A model generated the notes under the pieces. The model worked only from the letters and a program-made list of their open reading frames with translations, did no database searches and had not been told where the DNA came from. From an uncultured Flavihumibacter sp. (GTDB taxonomy: Bacteria > Bacteroidota > Bacteroidia > Chitinophagales > Chitinophagaceae), in NCBI GenBank assembly GCA_946482545.1, contig CAMLRX010000072.1, positions 1 to 25,157 on the forward strand: a DNA stretch of 25,157 bases. The letters run 5' to 3'. A program made the position numbers and the translations under genes. Shown in pieces: positions 1 through 7,860 of the stretch (positions are counted from its first letter, which is position 1; the number at the start of each line of letters is the position of its first letter).

Positions 1-1026
1 CACGATGGTCTCCATGATCCTGCGCATAGTTTGTTCGCGCTGGCGTATGGCCTGAATGAACCAACGTGCGGCATTCAGTTTGTTGCGCACATACTGGATG
101 GCGGATTTATCTTTCTGTTCCCCGTGCTGCATGGCTTCCACCTGTTGTTGCCAGTCGCTGCTGATGTGCAATCCAGCCGATCTTTCTTTGCAAAGCAATA
201 CACGTGGTTTATCGTCTTCCATTGTAACTATAAAGTCTGGTACAATGGTTTGCCTTGGCTGCTGAACGGCTTCGCTTTCCAGCACGGGCTTCATCTGCAT
301 GCCCGCTATTAATTCCAGTACGATGCGGAACTCGTCATCTTCCAGGTTCAGTTTGTGCATGATCCTTTCCAACTGGCGGTTCATCAGTTCCTGGTAATGG
401 TCTTTCATCAAAGCGATGGCCATCTTCACATCCGGTCTTTTGGTATTCATCCTGTTCAGTTGAAACAGCAGGTATTCCCGGGTATCACGACAGCCCAGCC
501 CTGCGGGTTCCAGTGTACGCACTGTATTGAGTACAGCCTGTACTTTTTCCGGATCAACCAGTTGTCCCTGCCTGAATGAAAAATCGTCGGCCAGTGCGGC
601 GGCATCCATAGCCAGGAATCCATTCTCATCGAGGCAGTCGATGATATAATCCGCGATTTTCACTTCCAGTTCATCGGTAATACTCCAGCGAAACTGTTGC
701 CTGGCTTCTTCTCTGAAACAAACCGAGGCCACGAGCGGCTTTTCGGGCATGGCCTCATCGGAAAAGTAGTTACCGTATTCGAGTTTATAGTCGGGCACAT
801 CATCGTAAGCGAATTCGTCGTAATCACGAAAATCATCTTCTTTCACCGCTTTTTCCGGGATTTCCTCATATTCATCCTGCTGCTGCTCAAGCATTGGGTT
901 ATCGTTCAATTCCTGTTGAATCCTGTGCTCCAGTTCCATTGTATTCAAATGAAAAAGGTGCAGCAACTGGATTTGATGCGGCAGAATCTTTGTCTGTTGT
1001 TTTAATTGCTGGTGCTGGTAGATCAT
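1..1026 (-). CDS. rpoN: RNA polymerase sigma-54 factor RpoN (3' part beyond the window)
   Basis: Sigma-54 directs core RNA polymerase to -24/-12 promoters and needs AAA+ activators to open them. I translated the minus strand from the ATG at 1024-1026; the frame stays open to base 1, giving 342 codons. The start MIYQHQQLKQQTKILPHQIQ and the Gln/Leu-rich stretch to about residue 50, which includes HRIQQELNDNPMLEQ, are the activator-interacting region I. An acidic linker rich in D and E follows to about residue 105, then the core-binding region, ending in NKLNAARWFIQAIRQREQT. The C-terminal helix-turn-helix and RpoN box lie beyond the left edge, so intactness cannot be judged. No clear promoter was seen upstream. 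The identification is secure. Confidence 0.95.
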   Translation of the reverse strand, partial: MIYQHQQLKQQTKILPHQIQLLHLFHLNTMELEHRIQQELNDNPMLEQQQDEYEEIPEKAVKEDDFRDYDEFAYDDVPDYKLEYGNYFSDEAMPEKPLVASVCFREEARQQFRWSITDELEVKIADYIIDCLDENGFLAMDAAALADDFSFRQGQLVDPEKVQAVLNTVRTLEPAGLGCRDTREYLLFQLNRMNTKRPDVKMAIALMKDHYQELMNRQLERIMHKLNLEDDEFRIVLELIAGMQMKPVLESEAVQQPRQTIVPDFIVTMEDDKPRVLLCKERSAGLHISSDWQQQVEAMQHGEQKDKSAIQYVRNKLNAARWFIQAIRQREQTMRRIMETIV

Positions 1027-1117
1027 AGCAGTAATTTTTACGCACTATGTAGAACAAGCGGAAAGCCAGAAAGCAAAAAAAAGTTAATTAGCAGAAACAA
1101 ATAATCAACTATTTGAA

Positions 1118-1144
1118 AATCAATTTAATATACATTAATTGATT
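1118..1144. repeat. AT-rich inverted repeat upstream of rpoN
   Basis: AATCAATT at 1118-1125 is mirrored by AATTGATT at 1137-1144 across an 11-base loop. It lies about 90 bp upstream of the rpoN start, in a gap of 194 bp with no other gene. It could be an operator or part of a leader structure; short AT-rich dyads also arise by chance. Confidence 0.35.
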
Positions 1145-1194
1145 AAGCTGCTTCTGAACACGGAAGATAGTAAAAAATCGTTGTGTAGAAAATA

Positions 1195-1212
1195 TTTCCC
1201 CTTTCGGGGAGA
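1195..1212 (-). terminator. Weak hairpin terminator after the small charged protein gene
   Basis: TTTCCCC (1195-1201) pairs with GGGGAGA (1206-1212) around loop TTTC, allowing one wobble pair. It lies 8 bp past the stop of the minus-strand gene at 1221. The sequence that follows on that strand is AAATATTTTC, a poor U-tract, so termination may be inefficient. Confidence 0.4.
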
Positions 1213-1220
1213 AGGAACTT

Positions 1221-1406
1221 TTAATCTGTGGCTTCCTGGTTTTTCCGGTCCACACTTTCTTCTTTCATTTCCTTTTCCTGATTGGCCCGTTCCTCCTCCG
1301 TAGCGGCGATACCGGCCTTGCCATCCGGCGCCTTCTCTTTTACTCTTTCATCATTTTTGTCCTTATAAAGCTGGTCGTCTTTTTTGTTGGATGGATGCTT
1401 TTTCAT
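1221..1406 (-). CDS. Small highly charged hypothetical protein
   Basis: A 61-residue protein starting MKKHPSNKKDDQLYKDKNDE, very rich in Lys, Glu and Asp, with no hydrophobic segment, no cysteine and no recognisable domain. It is probably soluble and largely disordered. The frame also allows an upstream ATG at 1448 that would add 14 residues (MGGHKFFSIIPKNK); I prefer the inner ATG because the charged composition starts there. It stands alone between rpoN and a response regulator, with a weak hairpin after its stop. Small charged proteins of this type accompany stress genes in Bacteroidota, and a YtxH-like stress protein lies nearby, but that is only context. Function unknown. Confidence 0.55.
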   Translation of the reverse strand: MKKHPSNKKDDQLYKDKNDERVKEKAPDGKAGIAATEEERANQEKEMKEESVDRKNQEATD

Positions 1407-1581
1407 CTTGTTTTTGGGTATAATGCTGAAAAATTTATGCCCTCCCAACCTTTTGTTTAAGCATATGTTATCTTTGATGCGTTTAAATTAAAACATACCT
1501 GGTTAAGGTTGCACGGACTATAACGTATCCGCATAACCGAATTTAAGGCGCAATAAAGTTTGAATCAATACAACAGAGCAC

Positions 1582-2013
1582 ATGAGCAAAATGGTGATCC
1601 TCATAGCGGAAGATGATGCGGATGATCGGTTCCTTTTTGAAACCGCGTTTTCAGAAAAAGGTTATCCCGAGCAACTGGCATTTGTGGAGAATGGTGTTGA
1701 ACTATTTGAGTATCTCCAACAGTTGGACTCCACTGAAGCTAAAGCTACGCAATACCCTGCCTGTATATTACTTGACCTGAACATGCCCAGGAAAGATGGC
1801 AGGGAAGCGCTGAAAGAATTAAAGCAACATGCTGTTTTCAAAAAAATTCCTGTAATTGTTTTTACCACAACAAAAAATGAGTTGGAAATCACCCGTTGTT
1901 ATGAATTGGGGGCCAATACTTATGTGGTAAAACCCGTGAGTTTCGACGGGTTACTGAAAGTAGTGGAAGACATCCGCAATTACTGGTTTGGCACCGCTTC
2001 TATTCCCGGATAA
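1582..2013 (+). CDS. Single-domain response regulator (CheY/Rcp1-like receiver)
   Basis: A 143-residue stand-alone receiver domain with no output domain. The acidic pocket is D11-D12 in ILIAEDDADD, the phosphoacceptor is D65 in ILLDLNMPRKDG, the switch Thr is T95 in VFTTT, and the conserved Lys is K117 in VVKPVS. The long beta3-side loop and the LLDLNMPRKDGREALKELK signature match the Rcp1-type receivers that serve phytochrome-like or hybrid histidine kinases. It probably acts by protein-protein contact or as a phosphate relay in the cytoplasm. No kinase gene lies nearby, so its partner is elsewhere. An inner ATG at codon 4 is an alternative start. Confidence 0.9.
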   Translation: MSKMVILIAEDDADDRFLFETAFSEKGYPEQLAFVENGVELFEYLQQLDSTEAKATQYPACILLDLNMPRKDGREALKELKQHAVFKKIPVIVFTTTKNELEITRCYELGANTYVVKPVSFDGLLKVVEDIRNYWFGTASIPG

Positions 2014-2018
2014 AAAAA

Positions 2019-2055
2019 ATCCTGCTTACCGGAGGCCCTTCCCGGTAAGCAGGAT
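2019..2055 (-). terminator. Strong intrinsic terminator for the YtxH-like gene
   Basis: A perfect 14-bp stem, ATCCTGCTTACCGG at 2019-2032 with its complement at 2042-2055, and a 9-base loop. Read on the minus strand it is followed at once by seven T residues, so it best serves the gene at 2077-2334. On the plus strand the hairpin follows the response-regulator stop but lacks a good U-tract, so termination there would be weaker. Confidence 0.85.
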
Positions 2056-2076
2056 CATACATTTTGGCGGGTAAAA

Positions 2077-2334
2077 CTACGAAAGTGCAGCTTTTACTTT
2101 GCCTGCTCTGTTTTGTGCTTCATGGATAGCGTCTTCCGCTTCATCAGCCAGGTTCTGTGCCTGAGATTGTGCTTTTCCTGCAAACTGCCTGATGCGGCCA
2201 GCCCAATCGTCAGCTGTATGTTTGATCTTTTTCCTGGTCTCTGAACCTTTATCCGGAGCCATCAATAAACCGATCACTGTTCCAGCCAGCGCAGCGCCGG
2301 CAATACCCAACAAGATTTTGGTTTGATTTTTCAT
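2077..2334 (-). CDS. YtxH domain-containing protein
   Basis: An 85-residue protein with one N-terminal membrane segment (ILLGIAGAALAGTVIGLLMAP, about residues 7-27), then the family hallmark APDKGSETRKKIKHTADD and an amphipathic, Ala/Gln/Glu-rich tail likely to form a helix or coiled coil. This matches the YtxH/gas-vesicle-like small stress proteins, which are usually induced by general or envelope stress; their biochemical role is not established. It is a single-gene unit ending in a strong terminator and lies between two receiver-only regulators on the opposite strand. Confidence 0.85.
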   Translation of the reverse strand: MKNQTKILLGIAGAALAGTVIGLLMAPDKGSETRKKIKHTADDWAGRIRQFAGKAQSQAQNLADEAEDAIHEAQNRAGKVKAALS

Positions 2335-2453
2335 AACGTCACGTTTTAAAAGGTGATAGAATAATTATTCCTTTGAAAAAACCGTACCAGATTGCCGGGC
2401 ACTAAAAACCTGAAAACTGCGTTTCTACCTTTTGTGGAAGAATGCCCCCTAAA

Positions 2454-2473
2454 ATATGGCCTTTGTACCATAT
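2454..2473. repeat. Short inverted repeat in the YtxH/response-regulator gap
   Basis: ATATGG (2454-2459) and CCATAT (2468-2473) are separated by 8 bases in the divergent region between the YtxH-like gene and the receiver gene at 2591. The position would suit an operator. Only six pairs, so it could be chance. Confidence 0.3.
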
Positions 2474-2590
2474 AAGTCCGGCACGATTATCACAGTCACA
2501 CACATGCTTAATTCAGCCACTACCACCCATATCGGGCGCTGATTATTGTTGCGCCATCGTTTTATTTGCTAACTTAGTAGTTCAGTTATC

Positions 2591-2932
2591 ATGAGCAATA
2601 AAAAAGTTTTGATCATAGACGATGAGGAAGACTTTTGCCTGCTGCTGCAAGGGTACCTGAAAAGGAAGGCGTTCGATGTAACGGTATCGAATACCCTAAA
2701 AGAAGGCATGCGGAAGTTTGGGGAGTTATGCCCCGATGTGTTGTTCCTGGACAACAATCTCCCCGACGGGCTCGGCTGGGAGCAATTGCCCCGTTTTGCC
2801 GCACAACACCCCAATACACAGTTCTATCTCGTAAGTGCCTACCATCCCACCTTACCCCCGGTGCAGGAAAACACGGTCGTGAAAGTATTTGAAAAACCCA
2901 TTTCATTCCGTGATCTGGACCAGTTTCTTTAA
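2591..2932 (+). CDS. Single-domain response regulator, short receiver
   Basis: A 113-residue receiver domain. The acidic pocket is D10-D11 with E12 in VLIIDDEEDF, the phosphoacceptor is D54 in VLFLDNNLPDGLGWE, the switch Ser is S82 in FYLVSAYHP, and the conserved Lys is K102 in VFEKPISF. No DNA-binding or enzymatic output domain follows. The NNLPDG sequence after the acceptor Asp is typical of receivers attached to AtoC/NtrC-like regulators, but here the protein ends after helix 5. The LysE-family gene starts 8 bp after its stop, so the two are probably co-transcribed. Confidence 0.88.
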   Translation: MSNKKVLIIDDEEDFCLLLQGYLKRKAFDVTVSNTLKEGMRKFGELCPDVLFLDNNLPDGLGWEQLPRFAAQHPNTQFYLVSAYHPTLPPVQENTVVKVFEKPISFRDLDQFL

Positions 2933-2940
2933 TTTACGGC

Positions 2941-3576
2941 ATGTTTGAAGCATTGGTTAAAGGACTTGCCCTGGGTTCGGTGCTGGCCATATCTGTTGGT
3001 CCGGTCATCTTTACCATACTCAAACAAAGCATCAACAACGGGAAAGAGGGCGGGCTGAGTTTCGTGGGTGGCGTATGGCTCAGTGATGTTTTGCTGATCG
3101 TACTCTGCAACGCATTCTCGGAAATGGTGCAACATCTTCTGCACTACCAGCGGGCCATCGGTTATACGGGCAGTATTTTCCTGGTAGGTATGGGTGTTTT
3201 TTACGCGTTCTTCAAAAAAATAAAACTCCGGAGCGATCCGGCTACCTTAAAAGCTTTCAACAAATCAGATTTCGCGAAGATATTCAGTAGCGGCTTTCTG
3301 CTCAATACGCTTAACCCCGGCGTATTCCTGTTCTGGCTCACCAGTGCCACCACGTTATCCGTAAGTCATTCCGTGCAGGAACGCATGCTCATCTTTTCGG
3401 CCTGCATGGGCCTGAACATGGGTGCGGATATACTCAAAGTTTTTCTCGCCGGGAAGATCAGGCACCGCCTCAACCTCGCCACCATTTCGCTCATCAATAA
3501 AATATCAGGAAGCCTGCTCATTGTTTTCGGACTGGTATTATTCTGGGGAACTTATTACGCATTAACAAAAAATTAG
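2941..3576 (+). CDS. LysE family translocator
   Basis: A 211-residue inner-membrane protein with about six hydrophobic segments, the usual size for LysE/RhtB exporters, which remove amino acids or similar small solutes by proton exchange. The family motif appears near the N-terminus as SVGPV (residues 18-22), and the second conserved motif as LNTLNPGVFLFW (121-132). The substrate cannot be deduced. It lies 8 bp downstream of a receiver-only regulator and is probably in its transcript, which suggests shared control rather than a shared mechanism. Confidence 0.9.
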   Translation: MFEALVKGLALGSVLAISVGPVIFTILKQSINNGKEGGLSFVGGVWLSDVLLIVLCNAFSEMVQHLLHYQRAIGYTGSIFLVGMGVFYAFFKKIKLRSDPATLKAFNKSDFAKIFSSGFLLNTLNPGVFLFWLTSATTLSVSHSVQERMLIFSACMGLNMGADILKVFLAGKIRHRLNLATISLINKISGSLLIVFGLVLFWGTYYALTKN

Positions 3577-3610
3577 CGTAAAAACATGGAGCACACCTTA
3601 ACTTAGGTTT

Positions 3611-4168
3611 ATGAAACCGGCATTGCTCTTTATCCTTTCCATACTCCCTTCTTTAGTATTCGCGCAGCAGTCGGATATGCTGGTGCTCAAGAAAAAGAAC
3701 AACCGGACCGTTGAAACTTTTTTCGCCGGGAAACAGGTAAGGTTCGTTTATGCAGACGGCCAATGGATGAAAGGAGAAATCCGTTACATCGCACGCGATT
3801 CCGTTTTCCTGAACTTCTTTGATATCCGCCCTATGCCCACAGGCTACGGCACTTATTCTATTGATACCATTGCCGTATTGCCTTTCGCCCTGCATTACCG
3901 GGACATGGTAGCTTTCCCACGGCGCAAAGACTCCTGGCGCTTTATTAAAAATGGAACACTCTTTAAAATAGGCGGCGCGGGTTATATCCTCCTCAACGTG
4001 ATCAACGGGCAATACCTGGATGAACCTATTACAGACAGCCGCAACCTCCGCAGCCTGGGCATTGCAGCAGGCGTTTTCGGCGCCGGGTTCCTGATGGGCA
4101 GGTTACACAAGCCCTTGCTGGAAGTAGGCAAAAAATATAAACTGCATTACGTTTCCCTCACCCGGTAA
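3611..4168 (+). CDS. Exported hypothetical protein
   Basis: A 185-residue protein with a clear N-terminal signal peptide (MKPALLFILSILPSLVFAQ, cleavage probably after the Ala). The mature part begins with a basic stretch and a beta-rich domain (GKQVRFVYADGQWMKGEIRY, DSVFLNFFDI) that resembles a small barrel. Two glycine-rich hydrophobic stretches follow near residues 115-135 and 147-166, so the C-terminus may be membrane-associated. I recognise no family with a known function; similar secreted proteins are common in Bacteroidota. It starts 34 bp after the LysE gene on the same strand. Confidence 0.7.
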   Translation: MKPALLFILSILPSLVFAQQSDMLVLKKKNNRTVETFFAGKQVRFVYADGQWMKGEIRYIARDSVFLNFFDIRPMPTGYGTYSIDTIAVLPFALHYRDMVAFPRRKDSWRFIKNGTLFKIGGAGYILLNVINGQYLDEPITDSRNLRSLGIAAGVFGAGFLMGRLHKPLLEVGKKYKLHYVSLTR

Positions 4169-4237
4169 TTTTCATTTCTCTTTCAATTCCATCCGCGGAA
4201 TATTATCTTGCAGCCTGTTGCGCACAAAAAAGACCGG

Positions 4238-4948
4238 ATGAAATTAAAGGGCATTGTTCCACGTACCTGGAGGCTGATCAAAAAGATATTCATCTTCCTT
4301 TTCTTCTTTCAGCTATTCTATATTCTCCTGCTTAGGTGGGTGGATCCCCCTTTTACCATCACGCAAATGGGCAGTATGGTGCACGGTTGGTTCAACGGTT
4401 ATGATTTTAAAAGAGATTATGTGGATATGGAGGAGATTTCCTTTCATGCGCGCCTGGCGGTGATTGCTTCTGAAGACCAGCTTTTCGTGGACCATGGCGG
4501 ATTCGACTGGAAAAGCATCGAGAAAGCGATGGAATACAATAAAAAGAAACCGAACCGCACCCGCGGTGCCAGTACCATCAGCCAGCAGGTGGCCAAGAAC
4601 GTATTTTTGTGGCAGGGCAGAAGCTGGCTCAGGAAAGGGCTTGAAGTGTATTTTACCAAAATGATAGAATGGATTTGGGGCAAGCGCCGCATTCTTGAAG
4701 TGTACCTCAACGTAATTGAGATGGGCAAAGGCGTTTACGGGATTGAGGCGGCGGCGCAGGCTTATTTTTCTAAACCAGCTTCCGCATTAACGGCCAGAGA
4801 AGCCGCCATGATCGCAGCCTGCCTGCCCAACCCGGTAAAATTCACGGTAAAGCCTGCTTCCACAAGGGTGAAATCACGCACACCTTTTATCCTCCGGCAG
4901 ATGAATAATCTAAAGAACGATACAGATATTTTAAAGGTGATTCAATAG
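4238..4948 (+). CDS. mtgA: Monofunctional biosynthetic peptidoglycan transglycosylase
   Basis: A 236-residue GT51 enzyme that polymerises lipid II into glycan strands in the periplasm, without a transpeptidase domain. One N-terminal membrane anchor (about residues 14-33, IKKIFIFLFFFQLFYILLLR) is followed by the GT51 motifs: the catalytic Glu in ASEDQLFVDHGGFD (E79), then RGASTISQQVAKNVFLW (109-125), then the second conserved Glu in KRRILEVYLN (E154), and IEMGKGVYGIEAAAQAYF. Length fits the MtgA family. A TTG 30 bp upstream is in frame, but I chose the ATG at 4238 because the family starts just before the membrane helix. It converges with the glycosyltransferase gene, whose stop is 2 bp away. 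Confidence 0.93.
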   Translation: MKLKGIVPRTWRLIKKIFIFLFFFQLFYILLLRWVDPPFTITQMGSMVHGWFNGYDFKRDYVDMEEISFHARLAVIASEDQLFVDHGGFDWKSIEKAMEYNKKKPNRTRGASTISQQVAKNVFLWQGRSWLRKGLEVYFTKMIEWIWGKRRILEVYLNVIEMGKGVYGIEAAAQAYFSKPASALTAREAAMIAACLPNPVKFTVKPASTRVKSRTPFILRQMNNLKNDTDILKVIQ

Positions 4949-4950
4949 GG

Positions 4951-6633
4951 TTATTCTTCCTCTACTTCCACCGTAAGACTGTTCAACGTATAAGTATCCG
5001 GAATGGAAGTGGGTAAGCCGTAGCGGATTCTTTTTTTGAAAGGGAATTTTCCTGGAATTTTTGCGGACAATTTTACGGGTTCCGTAGCGCCTTTCTGGCG
5101 ATCGGGCACAAAGGAAAGCAGGGAGAAGAAGAACGGATCACCTTCATCCATGCCCGCAACCGCAGCCCTCCGGTCCACTATCCGGCAACGTGCGAATTCA
5201 TTCAGTCCGGCGGTAAAAGTACCTTCCTGTTCCACACTATCCCCACGCAGCATTACTTTAGAGGGCAATTCAAACCAATCACCCATTCGGCTGCTAAAGC
5301 AGGAATCACTATAGGAGGGCATGTTGCCGCGTGGCGTGACAATCACGGGACCATGAAGCTTTTCACTTTTTATCTTATGGTTCACCACGAGTACATTCCT
5401 GCCCTGAAACTGTTGTTCGATTGGCCAGAAATTGTAGTTGTTCCTCCGGCCGTGGATGGAATTCAGCGACAGGGCGGTATCGCCTGAATAGAACCAGTGT
5501 TTGGCCGCGTTCTGGTAAGAGTTCACAAACACCACCGGCCTTCCGTTCGCCTGCGCCTTTATGGCCGCCGCACGTTCTTTATTTTTATGGAACTCATCTT
5601 TCTTCAGCCAGGGAAGCGGGTTCACATCCATCAGCATATACACCCTTACCACCAATACCAGCATGATGGTAGCGAAAGCGCTGATGCGGAGGAAAGGCCA
5701 CCATTTTCTTTCCCGGGAAAGGTAGGTATGCCCCAGCACGATCAGTGGAATAAAGATGGGAACGGTCCAGTTGGCTTCCACCCTTCCTTTGATGGTACTG
5801 ATGGCAAAAAAGCCCAGAATACCGAAAAGCGTCCAGCGCAGCGCTTTCTCCAATGGCGTTTCCGCTTTGTGTTTCCAGGCGCCCCACAACAGGAGCCAGC
5901 CGATGATTGGTCCCATAAAGGCCAACTGGCCCAGTACATATTCAATGGTGAAGCCAGCCTGGTAACGAACGGCGTTTCTTTCAAACAAATGGTACTGAAC
6001 GGATGGAAACCCGTGCTGGTATTGCCATACCAGGTGCGGAATGAAGAGGATGGACGCAATAAGAACGGCCAGCCAGCTCTGGTAATACTTCAGCAACTTT
6101 ACATTGGAAAGCAGGGTGAAAAACACCACCAACACGCCATGGTACTTCGAATACAGCATGGCTGCCATCACCGCGCCCAGCAGGAAGGTGTTGGTGAAGG
6201 ATTTATATTCCAGGAAACGTTTGTACACATAAAAAAAACAGGCGATAAAAAACACCAGCGGAAGATCAGGCACCGCAAGCATTCCGCCGATCTGTAATAC
6301 TGCGAGTCCACCCGCGATCCAGTAAAAAACGGTGTTGTTCTTTTCCCGGAGCATGGAATGGATGATCATCAGGGTAAGGGTATTCAGCACGAGGATAAAG
6401 AACCTTGCGCCCAGTTCGCCGGGGAAAAGTAATGTACCCAGTTTGATGAGCAGGGCCGTCATGGGCGGGTGATCGAAATAGCCCCAGTCCAGGAACCTGG
6501 AATACACCCAGTAATATGCTTCATCGTCCAGCAGTCCGGTCCCGGTAGCCTGGATCAGTCCGATAATAAACCATGCGATAAAAAATATTCGGGGAGAGAT
6601 CGACACTGGCCTTGCGGGCGCGGATGCTTGCAT
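4951..6633 (-). CDS. Glycosyltransferase family 39 membrane protein
   Basis: A 560-residue integral membrane protein with many hydrophobic helices over its first two thirds and a soluble periplasmic C-terminal domain of roughly 200 residues. The N-terminal periplasmic loop carries the GT39/ArnT-like signature: LLDDEAYYWVYSRFLDWGYF (acidic pair D36-D37, E38), followed by DHPPM. These enzymes transfer a sugar from a polyprenyl-phosphate carrier to protein, lipid A or another glycan; the acceptor here is unknown. A perfect -7 element lies about 20 bp upstream, so it is transcribed separately from the kinase gene before it. Its stop nearly abuts that of mtgA with no terminator between them. Confidence 0.88.
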   Translation of the reverse strand: MQASAPARPVSISPRIFFIAWFIIGLIQATGTGLLDDEAYYWVYSRFLDWGYFDHPPMTALLIKLGTLLFPGELGARFFILVLNTLTLMIIHSMLREKNNTVFYWIAGGLAVLQIGGMLAVPDLPLVFFIACFFYVYKRFLEYKSFTNTFLLGAVMAAMLYSKYHGVLVVFFTLLSNVKLLKYYQSWLAVLIASILFIPHLVWQYQHGFPSVQYHLFERNAVRYQAGFTIEYVLGQLAFMGPIIGWLLLWGAWKHKAETPLEKALRWTLFGILGFFAISTIKGRVEANWTVPIFIPLIVLGHTYLSRERKWWPFLRISAFATIMLVLVVRVYMLMDVNPLPWLKKDEFHKNKERAAAIKAQANGRPVVFVNSYQNAAKHWFYSGDTALSLNSIHGRRNNYNFWPIEQQFQGRNVLVVNHKIKSEKLHGPVIVTPRGNMPSYSDSCFSSRMGDWFELPSKVMLRGDSVEQEGTFTAGLNEFARCRIVDRRAAVAGMDEGDPFFFSLLSFVPDRQKGATEPVKLSAKIPGKFPFKKRIRYGLPTSIPDTYTLNSLTVEVEEE

Positions 6634-6652
6634 AGTGAAGGGTATTGTGCCG

Positions 6653-6660
6653 CAAAGATA
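6653..6660 (-). promoter_or_regulatory. -7 promoter element for the GT39 gene
   Basis: The minus strand reads TATCTTTG, a full match to the Bacteroidota consensus TAnnTTTG, in the gap between the kinase stop and the GT39 start. It would give a leader of roughly 15-20 bases. No convincing -33 TTG at the usual spacing was seen. Confidence 0.6.
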
Positions 6661-6665
6661 TTGGA

Positions 6666-7187
6666 TTATTGCAGCAACCGTTGAACGGCATCAACTGCCT
6701 TTTGAAATCTTTCTTCGTAGGAACCGGAAATTTCGATCCAAGGGACCGGCTGGTTCACCATGATGTCTTTGTAGATATGGAAAAGGTGTTCCCTGCTTTC
6801 GAGGTCCGGGTATTCCCGGAGTTCATCGGCCACCCAGGGCAGGTCGGGGACACAAAGCAGGTAAAGATCGTATTTCCGTTCCACGATGCGGTCCAGTATC
6901 CATTGGTGGCACTGCTGGTACACGAATTCGCACCACACCTGCATCACGTGCATATCTGTATCTATGAAAAGCAGTTTCCCGCTGGATTGCGCCGTAACCG
7001 CCTCTTCGAGGCTAAGTTGTCCTTTAGCGATGGTGAGCAGCTCATCGTAGGAGTAATCCGTTCCGTGCACCATCAGGTAACCGCGCGCGTATTCCCTTAC
7101 CCAGTTTTCCCGGTAATGTTGTGCGAGTTGCCTGCACAAGGTGCTTTTCCCTGTTGATTCAGGGCCAATTACTACTACTTTATACAT
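6666..7187 (-). CDS. NadR-like AAA ATPase, probable ribosylnicotinamide kinase
   Basis: A 173-residue P-loop protein. The Walker A motif is GPESTGKST at residues 8-16, followed by VREYARGYL (30-38), characteristic of the kinase domain of NadR, and the Walker-B-like LLFIDTDMHV (72-81). It matches the stand-alone NadR kinase type, which phosphorylates nicotinamide riboside to NMN; the N-terminal helix-turn-helix and adenylyltransferase domains of enterobacterial NadR are absent. It lies 16 bp downstream of pnuC, so uptake and trapping of the riboside are likely encoded together. Substrate assignment rests on family and neighbour. Confidence 0.85.
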   Translation of the reverse strand: MYKVVVIGPESTGKSTLCRQLAQHYRENWVREYARGYLMVHGTDYSYDELLTIAKGQLSLEEAVTAQSSGKLLFIDTDMHVMQVWCEFVYQQCHQWILDRIVERKYDLYLLCVPDLPWVADELREYPDLESREHLFHIYKDIMVNQPVPWIEISGSYEERFQKAVDAVQRLLQ

Positions 7188-7203
7188 GCGCCGTAGTGTA
7201 CTT

Positions 7204-7860
7204 CTAATTCGCCATCAGGCCATCCTTCAGATCCCTGCTCCGTTGCGCCCTGAACTTCTTTTGCCATTCCACCAATCCGCTCACGGCCATCAGCAACAGT
7301 ATAAAATAAAAAACGCTGGTAAAAACATACCCCTTCACGTAATAAAGCGGAACGGAAGCGATATTCGTAACGATCCACCAGATCCAGCTTTCCACTTTTT
7401 TCTTCGCCATCAGCCACATCCCGGTGAAGGCGGAAGCCGAAGCGAAAGCGTCTGGTCCTGGCAGGGCGCCGGAGGCAAAGCCTTCTTTCAAACGCACCAG
7501 TGAAAAATAGATCACGATATGCAGTACCAGGAAAAAGGTAAGGTGCATCATCCACTCCCGGGTATCCGACCGGGAAATGTGCAACACATAGTGTTGGTCC
7601 CTGTCTTTCCGGGCCCACAATACCCAGCCGTACACACTCATGATGGTATAAAAAACATTAACGGCCACCTCCCCAAGGAGATGCCCGTTAAAACTTATGT
7701 ACACGTAAATGATGGTACTCACCAATCCGGTGGGGTATACCAGGATATTTTCCTGGCGGGAGAACCAAACGCTTACGATGCCTGCTATTACCGCTATTGC
7801 TTCCAGCCAGCCTGTTGCCAGTAAACCGGTCCAGAATTGCCGGAAGAATTCCGTTGCCAT
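7204..7860 (-). CDS. pnuC: Nicotinamide riboside transporter PnuC
   Basis: A 218-residue inner-membrane protein with seven or so hydrophobic helices. Family features are visible: VWFSRQENILVYPTGLVST (31-49), SVYGWVLWARKD (75-86) and the C-terminal ESWIWWIVTNIASVPLYYVK (157-176), which line the substrate pocket in PnuC structures. PnuC works by facilitated diffusion and needs a kinase to trap the riboside; a NadR-like kinase follows directly. Some Bacteroidota PnuC relatives carry thiamine (PnuT), but no thiamine gene or TPP riboswitch is near. Its ATG overlaps the nfu stop codon by one base (TAATG), showing translational coupling. Confidence 0.92.
   Translation of the reverse strand: MATEFFRQFWTGLLATGWLEAIAVIAGIVSVWFSRQENILVYPTGLVSTIIYVYISFNGHLLGEVAVNVFYTIMSVYGWVLWARKDRDQHYVLHISRSDTREWMMHLTFFLVLHIVIYFSLVRLKEGFASGALPGPDAFASASAFTGMWLMAKKKVESWIWWIVTNIASVPLYYVKGYVFTSVFYFILLLMAVSGLVEWQKKFRAQRSRDLKDGLMAN

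Noticed and set aside
1469..1476. TATCTTTG, a full -7 match on the plus strand upstream of the receiver gene at 1582
   Set aside because: No -33 box at proper spacing and the leader would be about 100 bases, unlike the short leaders elsewhere in this window.
5497..6297. Plus-strand open frame of 266 codons opposite the GT39 gene
   Set aside because: Antisense shadow; the minus-strand protein has the full GT39 signature and membrane helices.
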